Shown: piece by piece, positions 32,782 to 40,291 of the stretch
Position numbering within the stretch: position 1 is the stretch's first letter
Layout: the number at the start of each line of letters is the position of its first letter
Source of the DNA: Pseudomonas putida
Lineage (GTDB): Bacteria > Pseudomonadota > Gammaproteobacteria > Pseudomonadales > Pseudomonadaceae
DNA: 64,000 nt
Direction of reading: 5' to 3'
NCBI RefSeq assembly: GCF_001941965.1
Contig: NZ_MKZO01000020.1
Span: forward strand, 1-64,000
Notes under the pieces: generated by a model
Seen by the model: only the letters and a program-made list of their open reading frames with translations
What the model was told of the DNA's origin: nothing
The model's database searches: none
Program-made: the position numbers and the translations under genes

Positions 32782-34652
32782 TGCGCGCAACCCTGGGTCA
32801 GGCCGAAGAGCGCGGCGCCGCGACCGGCAAGCCGGAGCAGGGCCTGTTCCATCAACTGGTCGTCGATTTCATGCAGGTCGATGGAGGCGCCGATGCGATT
32901 GAGCATGGGGATCGACAACTGGCCGCCCAGATGCTGGCGGAACTCTTCCAGCCCGAGCAGCACCAGGGAGCGTCCGTGGGCATCTTTCAGGCTCAGTTCC
33001 GGTGGGCACAGGTCGAAGCCGAGTCTTTGCAGCAGGTTCAGCACCCGCTCGCTGTCGGAATCGCCCAGCAGCCCCAGGGCATTGGCGTAGAGCGCATCGA
33101 GGGCCATGCCCACGGCGACGGCTTCGCCATGGCGCAGGCGATGATGGCCGAGGTTTTCCATCCGGTGGGCGGCCCAGTGCCCGTAGTCCAGCGGGCGGCC
33201 GTTGCCGCGCTCGAAGGGATCTCCGGCGCCGGTGATATGGCCCAGGTGCAGTTCCGCGCAGCGGCGGATGGCATGGCGGCTGGCGGCAGGCTCGAAGCGG
33301 GCGAGGGCGTCGGCCTGCGCCTCCATCCAATTGAAGAACGCCTCGTCCTTGATCAGCGCGACCTTCACCGCCTCGGCCAGGCCGGCGAGCTGGTCGCGGC
33401 GGCTCAGGCTGGTCAGCAGCTGGAAATCGTTGATCACCGCGCTGGCCGGATAGAAGGCGCCCAGCAGGTTCTTCTGGCCGAAGGCATTGATGCCGTTCTT
33501 CACCCCGATACCGGCGTCGTTCTGCGCCAGCACCGTGGTCGGGATACGGATCAGGCGCATGCCGCGGTGGAAGGTGGCGCAGGCGTAGCCCACCGAATCC
33601 AGCAGCGCGCCGCCGCCCATGGCCAGCACATAGCAGTGACGGTCCAGGCCGTGGTGCAGCATGTCGGCATAGAGCTGTTGCAGGACATCGGCGGTCTTGC
33701 TCAGCTCGCCGGCCGGCACGGCGATCGGCGCGGCCTGCAGGTGCAGGTCGGTGCTGCGGGCGGCGAACCAGGTGTCGATCTGCCCCGGCAACTGCGGGTT
33801 GCAATGCAGCAGTTGTTCGTCGGCAAAGATCAGCACCGTCACCCGGCCGTGCTGTGTGGCGGTGAGTTGCTGGTGCAGGCAGTCGTTGTGCGGGGCGAAC
33901 AGATGATCGGTGAACAGCACCGGGTAGTCGTAGCTGACCTCGAAGCGGCCGTGCAGAGCAGGTGCGCCTGTTGGCCTGCGCAGTTTGCGCACCAGGCCGT
34001 AGCCGGCGATGAACAGCCCGGGCAGGACCATGCTGGCAAGGATCGTCACCAGCAGGGCGTTTTCCGCGATCAGGAAGCTGCCGATGGCGCTGTAGGCCAG
34101 GGCCAGCCCGGCATTGGCCAGGGTGGTGACGATAACGAAGGTGCGCAACGGATACCGCTGCATGCCGGCGGCGACCACCGAGGTTTCCGCCAGCACGGGA
34201 ACACCGCGCAGGCACACCAGCGACAGCGTGCCGAGCTTGTAGGCCAGTTGCCCCGGCTTGCGCTGGTGCAGGCCAAGGCGCCCGGAAAGCACGCGGAAAT
34301 AGCCGGCGCCCAGGGCATAGCCCAGCCAGGCACCGAGGCACAGGCCGATGAAGATCACTAGGTAACCGCCCACACCGCCCAGTGCCGCCACGGCGAGCAA
34401 CGCCACCACGCTCGATGGCACCGGCAGCACCACATCCAGGGCGAGCAGGGCAATCAGCAGCAGGGCCAGGTTGGCTTGCTGTGCGGGGGTATCGGGCAGG
34501 TACGCCTCAAGATGGTTCAGGAAGTCCTGGATCTGCTGTTCGAACAACAGGAAGCTGGCGATGACCAGCAGCGAAAAGCAAAATACAGACACCCAAAAAT
34601 GATCGGCATGCACCCGTTTTGCGAGCGCACGAGGCCAAAGACCGCGTTTCAT
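32778..34652 (-). CDS. eboD: DedA/VTT membrane domain fused to EboD (dehydroquinate-synthase-like)
   Basis: A 624-residue two-domain protein, first gene of the ebo operon. Residues ~15-225 form a DedA/SNARE-associated (VTT) membrane domain: LALDVVLPVPSSVVALLAVAALGG and the LVCLRGVPVLAETSVVAAGMQR stretch typical of TVP38/DedA. Residues ~245-610 are a 3-dehydroquinate-synthase-like domain with MGGGALLDSVGYACATFHRGMRLIRIPTT and HGEAVAVGMALDALYA. EboD is usually the soluble synthase-like part alone, so the fusion would tether it to the membrane. ATG 34652 was chosen with a GAGGG site. The reaction is probably not the shikimate step. Confidence 0.85.
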   Translation of the reverse strand: MKRGLWPRALAKRVHADHFWVSVFCFSLLVIASFLLFEQQIQDFLNHLEAYLPDTPAQQANLALLLIALLALDVVLPVPSSVVALLAVAALGGVGGYLVIFIGLCLGAWLGYALGAGYFRVLSGRLGLHQRKPGQLAYKLGTLSLVCLRGVPVLAETSVVAAGMQRYPLRTFVIVTTLANAGLALAYSAIGSFLIAENALLVTILASMVLPGLFIAGYGLVRKLRRPTGAPALHGRFEVSYDYPVLFTDHLFAPHNDCLHQQLTATQHGRVTVLIFADEQLLHCNPQLPGQIDTWFAARSTDLHLQAAPIAVPAGELSKTADVLQQLYADMLHHGLDRHCYVLAMGGGALLDSVGYACATFHRGMRLIRIPTTVLAQNDAGIGVKNGINAFGQKNLLGAFYPASAVINDFQLLTSLSRRDQLAGLAEAVKVALIKDEAFFNWMEAQADALARFEPAASRHAIRRCAELHLGHITGAGDPFERGNGRPLDYGHWAAHRMENLGHHRLRHGEAVAVGMALDALYANALGLLGDSDSERVLNLLQRLGFDLCPPELSLKDAHGRSLVLLGLEEFRQHLGGQLSIPMLNRIGASIDLHEIDDQLMEQALLRLAGRGAALFGLTQGCAQ

Positions 34653-34839
34653 CAAGCATCCCTCTTGATATTTTTATGACTGATTTCCGTTTCAGCTTTG
34701 TCGGCAGAGCGTTAATGCTTGGGTGGAATAAAAAAGGTTCCAGAGTGGGTGATATTGTTTTGATGGCTAATTCGACGGTTGCCTCAAACTTAGACGCTCG
34801 CGAGGCTTTTGCAAGGCGGGGGATGAACGATTTTTCAGG

Positions 34840-35112
34840 TCAGTTGTCGGTGGGGTTTGCGGCGCTGGCCCGCACATGCATGCGGGTGTTTTTCTTCCAC
34901 CCGCGCAGGTTCATGCCGCACAGGCAGACCTGCAGCACGATCAACGCCCAGGCCTCGGCCTGCCAACCCCAGACGGCCCAGAGCAGGTTGCTGGCGATGA
35001 AACAGCAGAAGCCGGCCTTGCGCCTACCCGGGCGGCGTGAGCCGATGCACCACGCCGCCAGCACGGTCAGGGCCATGGCCGGCCATTCCAGCAGGTCGAT
35101 CCACAGCGCCAT
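34840..35112 (-). CDS. Small membrane protein
   Basis: A 90-residue protein with two to three hydrophobic segments (about 7-24, 32-50, 53-68) and a basic C-terminal tail (RGWKKNTRMHVRAS). It lies 3 bp after the hemerythrin gene and is probably co-transcribed with it. No family was recognised. It could influence osmotic or envelope stress, but nothing in the sequence proves that. Confidence 0.6.
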   Translation of the reverse strand: MALWIDLLEWPAMALTVLAAWCIGSRRPGRRKAGFCCFIASNLLWAVWGWQAEAWALIVLQVCLCGMNLRGWKKNTRMHVRASAANPTDN

Positions 35113-35115
35113 GGG

Positions 35116-35580
35116 TCAGGCCGCGCGCTGTTCGTCCTTGAGCAGTTTCTTCTGGGTTTCCATGGTCTGGCCCAGTTGCTCGAGCAGGTCCTTGCCCAGC
35201 AACTTCTCTGCGGTCGGGAACAGCTCGCTTTCCTCCTCTTCGATATGGTGCTCCAGCAGCTCCTTCATCACCTTGACCCGCCCGGCGAACTCGACGGTAC
35301 CGGTCTCGGTATGCAGCAGGTCGGGGATCACCAGGGAATCGACGGTGCGGTGTTCTTCCTTGGCCTCGTAGTACATCTTCGCCTCCTCCTTGCCGCCGGC
35401 CTGCTTGATCGCCGGGTAGAGGATGTCTTCCTCCAGCTGGGTGTGGATGTGCAGTTCCTGCTCGATGCGCTGCAGCAGTTCCGCACGTTTCTTCACCGCG
35501 CGTTCGGTGGTGGCGGAGAGTTCTTCCAGGAGCTTCTTCACGAGCTTGTGGTCTTCGGTCAGCAGTTCGATGGCGTTCAT
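35116..35580 (-). CDS. Hemerythrin HHE-domain protein
   Basis: A 154-residue four-helix protein with a di-iron hemerythrin-like site. The His/Glu ligands are spread as EDHKL, HIHTQLEEDILYP, EEHRTV and LEHHIEEEESELFP. Such proteins bind O2 or NO or sense redox state in the cytoplasm. ATG 35580 follows GAGGTGAAACC. It is probably the first gene of a short operon with the small membrane protein. Confidence 0.9.
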   Translation of the reverse strand: MNAIELLTEDHKLVKKLLEELSATTERAVKKRAELLQRIEQELHIHTQLEEDILYPAIKQAGGKEEAKMYYEAKEEHRTVDSLVIPDLLHTETGTVEFAGRVKVMKELLEHHIEEEESELFPTAEKLLGKDLLEQLGQTMETQKKLLKDEQRAA

Positions 35581-35689
35581 GGTTTCACCTCTTCGGGGGC
35601 TGGATAAACACGGTGTTGCAGTGGGTTGAGCCGGGTTCAAGGGCAAGGGTTCCACGACGACGATGGTTGGCGCGGTACCCGGTGTGCGT

Positions 35690-36547
35690 TCAAAGAATCG
35701 GCTTGCCGCCGGTCACGGCATAGCGCGAGCCGGAGATGTAGCTGCCTTCGTCCGAGCCCAGCAGCACATAGATCGGCGCCACCTCGACCGGCTGGCCGGG
35801 CCGCCCCAGCGGGGTCTTCGAACCGAATGTCTTCACCGCTTCGTCCGGCATGGTGGCCGGAATCAATGGCGTCCAGATCGGCCCTGGCGCCACGCTGTTG
35901 ACGCGGATGCCCTTGCTGCCCAGCAGTTGCGCCAGGCCGGCGGTGAAGTTGGCGATGGCGCCCTTGGTGGTGGCATAGGCGAGAAGGGTCGGCGTGGGGT
36001 CATCCGAGTTCACCGAACTGGTGTTGATGATCGAACTGCCCGGCGCCATGGAAGGCAGCGCTGCCTTGCAGATCCGGAACATTGCGGTGATGTTCACATC
36101 GAAGGTGCGCAGCCATTCCTCGTCGTCGATCTCGTCGAGGCTTTCCCGGGTCATCTGGAAGGCAGCGTTGTTGACCAGGATGTCGATGCGCCCGAACTGC
36201 TCGACCGTCCTGGCGACAAGGTCCTGGCAGTGGGCCTTGCTGGCCAGGTCACCGGGCAGCAGCAGGCACTGGCGCCCGGCGGCCTCGACCCAGCGCGCGG
36301 TTTCCCGGGCGTCGTCGTGCTCGTCGAGATAAGCGATGGCCACGTCAGCGCCTTCGCGGGCATAGGCAATCGCCACGGCGCGGCCGATGCCGCTGTCGCC
36401 GCCGGTGATCAGGGCAACCTTGTCCTGCAGCCGGCCGCTACCGGTATAGCTTTGCTCACCGCAATCCGGATAGGGCTCCATCTGCCGTTGCGAACCGGGG
36501 ACGCTTTGCGGTTGGGCGGGAAAGGGTGGAGTAGGGTAGTCACGCAT
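35690..36547 (-). CDS. SDR oxidoreductase with N-terminal extension (YghA type)
   Basis: A 285-residue short-chain dehydrogenase. A ~40-residue N-terminal tail (PTPPFPAQPQSVPGSQRQMEPYPDCGEQSY) precedes the Rossmann domain, as in YghA/YhdG-type aldehyde reductases. Motifs are TGGDSGIG (cofactor), NNAA, NTSSVNS (Ser) and YATTK (Tyr-x3-Lys). It probably uses NADP(H) to reduce an aldehyde or sugar. ATG 36547 is the start that keeps the family tail. Stress-type neighbours (hemerythrin, zinc dehydrogenase) suggest general stress control. Confidence 0.88.
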   Translation of the reverse strand: MRDYPTPPFPAQPQSVPGSQRQMEPYPDCGEQSYTGSGRLQDKVALITGGDSGIGRAVAIAYAREGADVAIAYLDEHDDARETARWVEAAGRQCLLLPGDLASKAHCQDLVARTVEQFGRIDILVNNAAFQMTRESLDEIDDEEWLRTFDVNITAMFRICKAALPSMAPGSSIINTSSVNSDDPTPTLLAYATTKGAIANFTAGLAQLLGSKGIRVNSVAPGPIWTPLIPATMPDEAVKTFGSKTPLGRPGQPVEVAPIYVLLGSDEGSYISGSRYAVTGGKPIL

Positions 36548-36718
36548 GCTGGACGCTCCTGTCGTCGTTGGCTGATATGGGTTCGAAAGGCAGGACGCGC
36601 CTGGGTTGGACTGGATCGACAACTTGGGCGACGAGCGGTGTGGACGGCGTATTTCAGTGAATCTTTGCGGCCGGGCCGGCTCTATCGGGGATGTCCCACT
36701 TCCCTACGGGTGCCTCCA

Positions 36719-37243
36719 GTGCCACGCATCATCACCCCGTCCACCCCCGAACACGAGATCGACGCGCGCAATGCCAGGATGTTCGGCTCGCCCAAGGAGC
36801 GCCTGGATTTCTACCGCCGCGAGATCCAGTACGAAACCAGCATCCTCGCCAACCGTACCGACGCCTACCTCACCGCGCAGTCGTTCCTGGTGATTGCCTT
36901 CGTTTCGTGCATGGGCAACCTCAATCCGGGCTGGGGCCCGAGCTTCACCCTGATGGTTGCGCCCTTCCTGGCGCTGCTGGGCGTGTTGAGTTCGCTGAAT
37001 GCCTGGCCGGGGATCCGCGCGGCGTTTCGCATCATCGAGCACTGGCAGCTCAAGCAAAGCCATCTGCTGCGCAGCGAGCCGATGATGGGCCTGGCCTATG
37101 ACGAGTCGCCGCTGTTCAGCGAGGCAGAAACCTCGCGGGCGGGGCATCGCAAGTCGCTGCTGTTTTCCCTGCGTACGCCGTGGATCTTCCTGGTGTTCTG
37201 GATCGTGCTGGGCAGTTACTCGGTGTATATCCAGATGATGTGA
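36719..37243 (+). CDS. Small membrane protein, unknown
   Basis: About 174 residues with three hydrophobic segments (LTAQSFLVIAFVSCMG, TLMVAPFLALLGVLSSL, TPWIFLVFWIVLGSYSVYI) and a basic N-terminus (FGSPKERLDFYRREIQYE). No ATG opens this frame early. GTG 36719 or GTG 36710 are the best upstream starts and ATG near 36779 is an alternative, so the 5' end is uncertain. It faces the next small gene across a shared terminator hairpin. Confidence 0.6.
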   Translation: MPRIITPSTPEHEIDARNARMFGSPKERLDFYRREIQYETSILANRTDAYLTAQSFLVIAFVSCMGNLNPGWGPSFTLMVAPFLALLGVLSSLNAWPGIRAAFRIIEHWQLKQSHLLRSEPMMGLAYDESPLFSEAETSRAGHRKSLLFSLRTPWIFLVFWIVLGSYSVYIQMM

Positions 37244-37248
37244 GCGAG

Positions 37249-37273
37249 TACGGGGCCTTGCCTGGGCCCCGTA
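37249..37273. terminator. Bidirectional terminator hairpin
   Basis: TACGGGGCC and GGCCCCGTA pair perfectly around a 7-base loop, between the convergent genes ending at 37243 and 37288. U-tracts are short in both directions, so efficiency is uncertain. Confidence 0.65.
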
Positions 37274-37287
37274 TTGGCTGCTGCAGC

Positions 37288-37713
37288 TTAGTGTCGGCGG
37301 CGTTTCAGGGTAGCCAGGGCGAGGCCGCCGATCAGCACCATCGCCGCCGCCATTACCAGTCCCGGGGTCTTGTTGACGGCGCGAGGGGCCCGTTGGACTG
37401 GCTCCCAGCCATCTTCCGGCTCGACGAAAGCGGACGCCTCGACAAGCGTCACCGGCAACACCGCGCCGTCCACCAGAGCCAGTGACAGGTCATGGATTTC
37501 CCCGGCGATACGGTCGGGGAAGACCGGCTCGCCTGTGGGGTCCAGACTGTCGTAGATGAACCGGGTGCCCTCCAGCCAGCCCACGGCGGTGAGTAGCTCG
37601 GGACCGAGGTAATACTTGCCATCGAGGAAGAATCCCGGGAACTGGTGGGCTCGCTCGATGCTTTCCACCTGGTAGCGTTCTCCGGCCTTCATGCCGGTTG
37701 CTGGATCGATCAT
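37288..37713 (-). CDS. Hypothetical protein with C-terminal membrane anchor
   Basis: A 141-residue protein. The N-terminal ~100 residues are soluble (ERYQVESIERAHQFPGFFLDGKYYLGPELLTAVGWLEGTRFIYD). A single C-terminal membrane segment (TPGLVMAAAMVLIGGLALA) ends in KRRRH, so the N-terminus may be exposed on the periplasmic side. ATG 37713 has AAGGAG eight bases upstream. It is encoded just after the zinc dehydrogenase in the same direction, overlapping slightly upstream, and is likely co-expressed. No family recognised. Confidence 0.7.
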   Translation of the reverse strand: MIDPATGMKAGERYQVESIERAHQFPGFFLDGKYYLGPELLTAVGWLEGTRFIYDSLDPTGEPVFPDRIAGEIHDLSLALVDGAVLPVTLVEASAFVEPEDGWEPVQRAPRAVNKTPGLVMAAAMVLIGGLALATLKRRRH

Positions 37714-37727
37714 GGTCGCGCGCTCCT

Positions 37728-38930
37728 TCATAGGTAATCCGTGCCGAGAGTCCCGGCCGCCGCACCAGGGACGAGGATGACCTTGCGGCAGTCGTCTTCC
37801 TTCTGGTCGAACATCCTGTAGCCCAGCGCCGCCTCCTCCAGCGCCAGGCGGTGGGTGACGATCATTTCCGGCTGCAGGCGCCCGGCCTCGATATGCTCGA
37901 GCAGTTCCGGCAGGTATTTCTGCACATGGGTCTGGCCCATCTTGAAGGTCAAGCCCTTGTCGAAGGCATCGCCGAACATGAAGCCGTGGATGAATCCGGC
38001 GTATACCCCGGGCACGCTGACCACGCCACCGCGACGCACGGCAGCGATGCACTGGCGCAGGGCCTTGCCGCTGCTGGTCTCGATCTTGAGCGCGGTGAGC
38101 ACGGTTTCCGTTGTGCTGCCCTTGGCTTCGAAGCCTACCGCATCGATCACCGCATCCACGCCGCGCATGCCCGAGGTCTGGCGGATGATGCTGTCGGCCG
38201 GATCGTCGTCCTGTTCGAAGTTGATCGGGATCACCCCGTAGGCGGCCCCGGCGTAGGCCAGGCGGTAGTCGTTGTCGTCGACCATGAAGATCGTCTGCGC
38301 GCCGAGCATTCGTGCGCAGGCGGCGCTGAGCAGGCCGACCGGGCCGGCGCCGTAGATCGCGACGGTGGAGCCCGGTTTCACCTCGGCATTGAGCACGGCC
38401 TGCCAGGCGGTGGGCAGGATGTCGGAAAGGAACAGCACCTTGTCGTCGGACAGCTCGGTCGGCACCTTGAATGGCCCGACATTGCCCTTGGGCACGCGCA
38501 CATAGTCGGCCTGGCCACCGGGCACGCCGCCGTACAAATGGCTGTAGCCGAACAGCGCCGCACCGGGCGGAATGCCTTTCTTGTTGAGGATCGAACCGCG
38601 TCCGCTGTTGGTGGTTTCGCAGGCCGCAAACTGCTCGAGCTGGCAGAAGAAGCAACTGCCGCAGGCGATCACGAAGGGAATCACCACCCGGTCGCCGACC
38701 TGCAGGTTGGTCACCGCGCTGCCGGTGTCCTCGACGATGCCCATGAACTCGTGGCCGAAGATATCACCGTGCTCGGTCTCGGGTATCTTGCCGCGGTACA
38801 GGTGCAGGTCCGAGCCGCAGATCGCGGTGGCGGTGACCCGCAGGATGATGTCGTCCGCCTCCTGGATCTCCGGGTCCGGGACGGTATCCACTCTGACGTC
38901 GTTGGCGCCGTGGTAGGTCAATGCTCGCAT
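37728..38930 (-). CDS. Zinc-dependent alcohol/formaldehyde dehydrogenase family
   Basis: A 400-residue medium-chain dehydrogenase. Catalytic zinc ligands are in CGSDLH and GHEFMG. The structural zinc lobe is [15 protein letters not shown], and the Rossmann motif is [10 protein letters not shown]. The long insertion and the [13 protein letters not shown] block resemble glutathione-independent formaldehyde dehydrogenases and related threonine-dehydrogenase-like enzymes, but the substrate is not certain. It runs toward the small anchored protein. Confidence 0.85.
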   Translation of the reverse strand: MRALTYHGANDVRVDTVPDPEIQEADDIILRVTATAICGSDLHLYRGKIPETEHGDIFGHEFMGIVEDTGSAVTNLQVGDRVVIPFVIACGSCFFCQLEQFAACETTNSGRGSILNKKGIPPGAALFGYSHLYGGVPGGQADYVRVPKGNVGPFKVPTELSDDKVLFLSDILPTAWQAVLNAEVKPGSTVAIYGAGPVGLLSAACARMLGAQTIFMVDDNDYRLAYAGAAYGVIPINFEQDDDPADSIIRQTSGMRGVDAVIDAVGFEAKGSTTETVLTALKIETSSGKALRQCIAAVRRGGVVSVPGVYAGFIHGFMFGDAFDKGLTFKMGQTHVQKYLPELLEHIEAGRLQPEMIVTHRLALEEAALGYRMFDQKEDDCRKVILVPGAAAGTLGTDYL

Positions 38931-39060
38931 CTGCTGTCACTCCCTGGTGGTTGTACGGTCTATTCAGGGGAAGCCGGCAAGCGGGGCAAAGTTCAGCCGG
39001 ATTGATCGGAGGAGCGCCGGGCCCTGTACAATCCGCCGCTTGTGCGTTGCGAGAGTCAGC

Positions 39061-39678
39061 ATGTCGATCGATCGTCCGTTGTTCGTTTGCCTGGATGGCC
39101 CCAAGGGGACCGGCAAGACCACGTTGCTGGAGGCCGTCACCCAGGTGCTCAGGGCCGATGGCCGCAAGGTGATCCGCCTCAGCGAACGAAACAACGATCC
39201 CCACCGGGCCGACACCATGGCCCTGGTCAACCAGCTTGCCCGACATCCAGACCCGGAGCTGGAACGGGAGGTGTGTGAACGTCTTGCAGACAGCCGTGCC
39301 TGGATCTCCCGGCAGGTGCTGCCCGAACAGCCCGCAGGCAGCATCATTCTGATGGACCGCTGGTACCCCTCCGAGGCGGCTTTTCGGCGGCTGGTGCCGT
39401 TTGCCGAGGTGTTGCGGATCAACCTCGAGCATGGAGTACAGGTGCCGGACCTGGCGGTCGGGGTGGTGACCGATCCGCAGGTTTCCTGGGCAAGGGCAGC
39501 GTCGCGCACACGCGGGCTGGGCAGCACCGTCATCCGTGAACTGGACGAGCATGTCGCGGCGACCCGGGCGTTCGAGCAGGCGGCGCTGCAGCAGGGGTGG
39601 TTCCTGTGTCGGAATGAGGGGACGGTGGAGGAGGCTACCTTCGCGGTGGTTGATGCGATCCGCGGGGTGACTCCCTGA
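39061..39678 (+). CDS. Thymidylate-kinase-like P-loop kinase
   Basis: A 205-residue protein with the P-loop DGPKGTGKTT near residue 13. A MDRWYPSEAAFRR block corresponds to the DRY/DRW substrate region of dTMP kinases, and a lid-like basic region (ARAASRTRGLG) follows. It is shorter and more divergent than housekeeping Tmk, so it is probably a paralogue acting on a nucleotide or another small substrate. ATG 39061 was chosen because the conserved region starts there; its ribosome site is weak. It is followed by a REP pair. Confidence 0.7.
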   Translation: MSIDRPLFVCLDGPKGTGKTTLLEAVTQVLRADGRKVIRLSERNNDPHRADTMALVNQLARHPDPELEREVCERLADSRAWISRQVLPEQPAGSIILMDRWYPSEAAFRRLVPFAEVLRINLEHGVQVPDLAVGVVTDPQVSWARAASRTRGLGSTVIRELDEHVAATRAFEQAALQQGWFLCRNEGTVEEATFAVVDAIRGVTP

Positions 39679-39693
39679 TGATGCACCGCGTAC

Positions 39694-39769
39694 CCTGTGG
39701 GAGCTGGCTTGCCAGCGATAGCGGTAGTGAACTCACCATCGTCATCGCTGGCAAGCCAGCTCCCACAGG
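39694..39769. repeat. REP inverted pair 3
   Basis: Facing REP cores at 39694-39719 and 39744-39769, with outer symmetry CGCGTACC / GGTACGCG. It lies between convergent genes (kinase-like and GNAT) and could serve both as a terminator. Confidence 0.9.
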
Positions 39770-39796
39770 GTACGCGGCGCTCTTCGGATAGTTGCT

Positions 39797-40246
39797 CTAG
39801 TCGGCCAGATACTTGTGGTAAGTCAGGAACTCGCTTTCCCGTTGATAACCCAGGGACTCGTACAGCGCTTGGGCGGCCTTGTTCGAGGCCGCGGTATCGA
39901 GGCTGATACGGTCCGCACCCTCGGCCGTGAGCAGCGCGGTCAGATGGTTCATCAACTGTCGCGCATACCCCGCCTTTCTTGCCTGCGGCGCGACGAACAG
40001 GTCATACAGCCAGTAAAAGCGCTTCATCGCCAGTGAACACAGCGCCGGATAAAGCTGGGCGAAAGCAACAGCGTTGCCTTCGCCGTCCAGCACCAGGAAA
40101 ATCCGCGAACGGCGTTCCTGCAGGTTGATGCGCAGGAATTCCCGGGAAGCCGGCAGATCATCCGCCAGTTCATAGAAGACCCGGTACTGGTTGAACAGCA
40201 CCGCGGCCGGGTCCACATCCTTGAGGCTGCATTCGATGATCTGCAT
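39797..40246 (-). CDS. GNAT-family acetyltransferase
   Basis: A 149-residue GNAT protein. The acetyl-CoA site is in LYDLFVAPQARKAGYARQLM, close to the usual Q/RxxGxG/A pattern, followed by RISLDTAASNKAAQALYESLGYQRE. It would acetylate an amine such as a small metabolite or protein N-terminus. ATG 40246 has a GGAGCG site. The gene lies 45 bp from the cytochrome gene but its substrate is unknown. Confidence 0.85.
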   Translation of the reverse strand: MQIIECSLKDVDPAAVLFNQYRVFYELADDLPASREFLRINLQERRSRIFLVLDGEGNAVAFAQLYPALCSLAMKRFYWLYDLFVAPQARKAGYARQLMNHLTALLTAEGADRISLDTAASNKAAQALYESLGYQRESEFLTYHKYLAD

Positions 40247-40291
40247 GGGGCGCTCCGAAAAGGCGGAGTGTGCCGCCAGCCCCGGCGCCAA

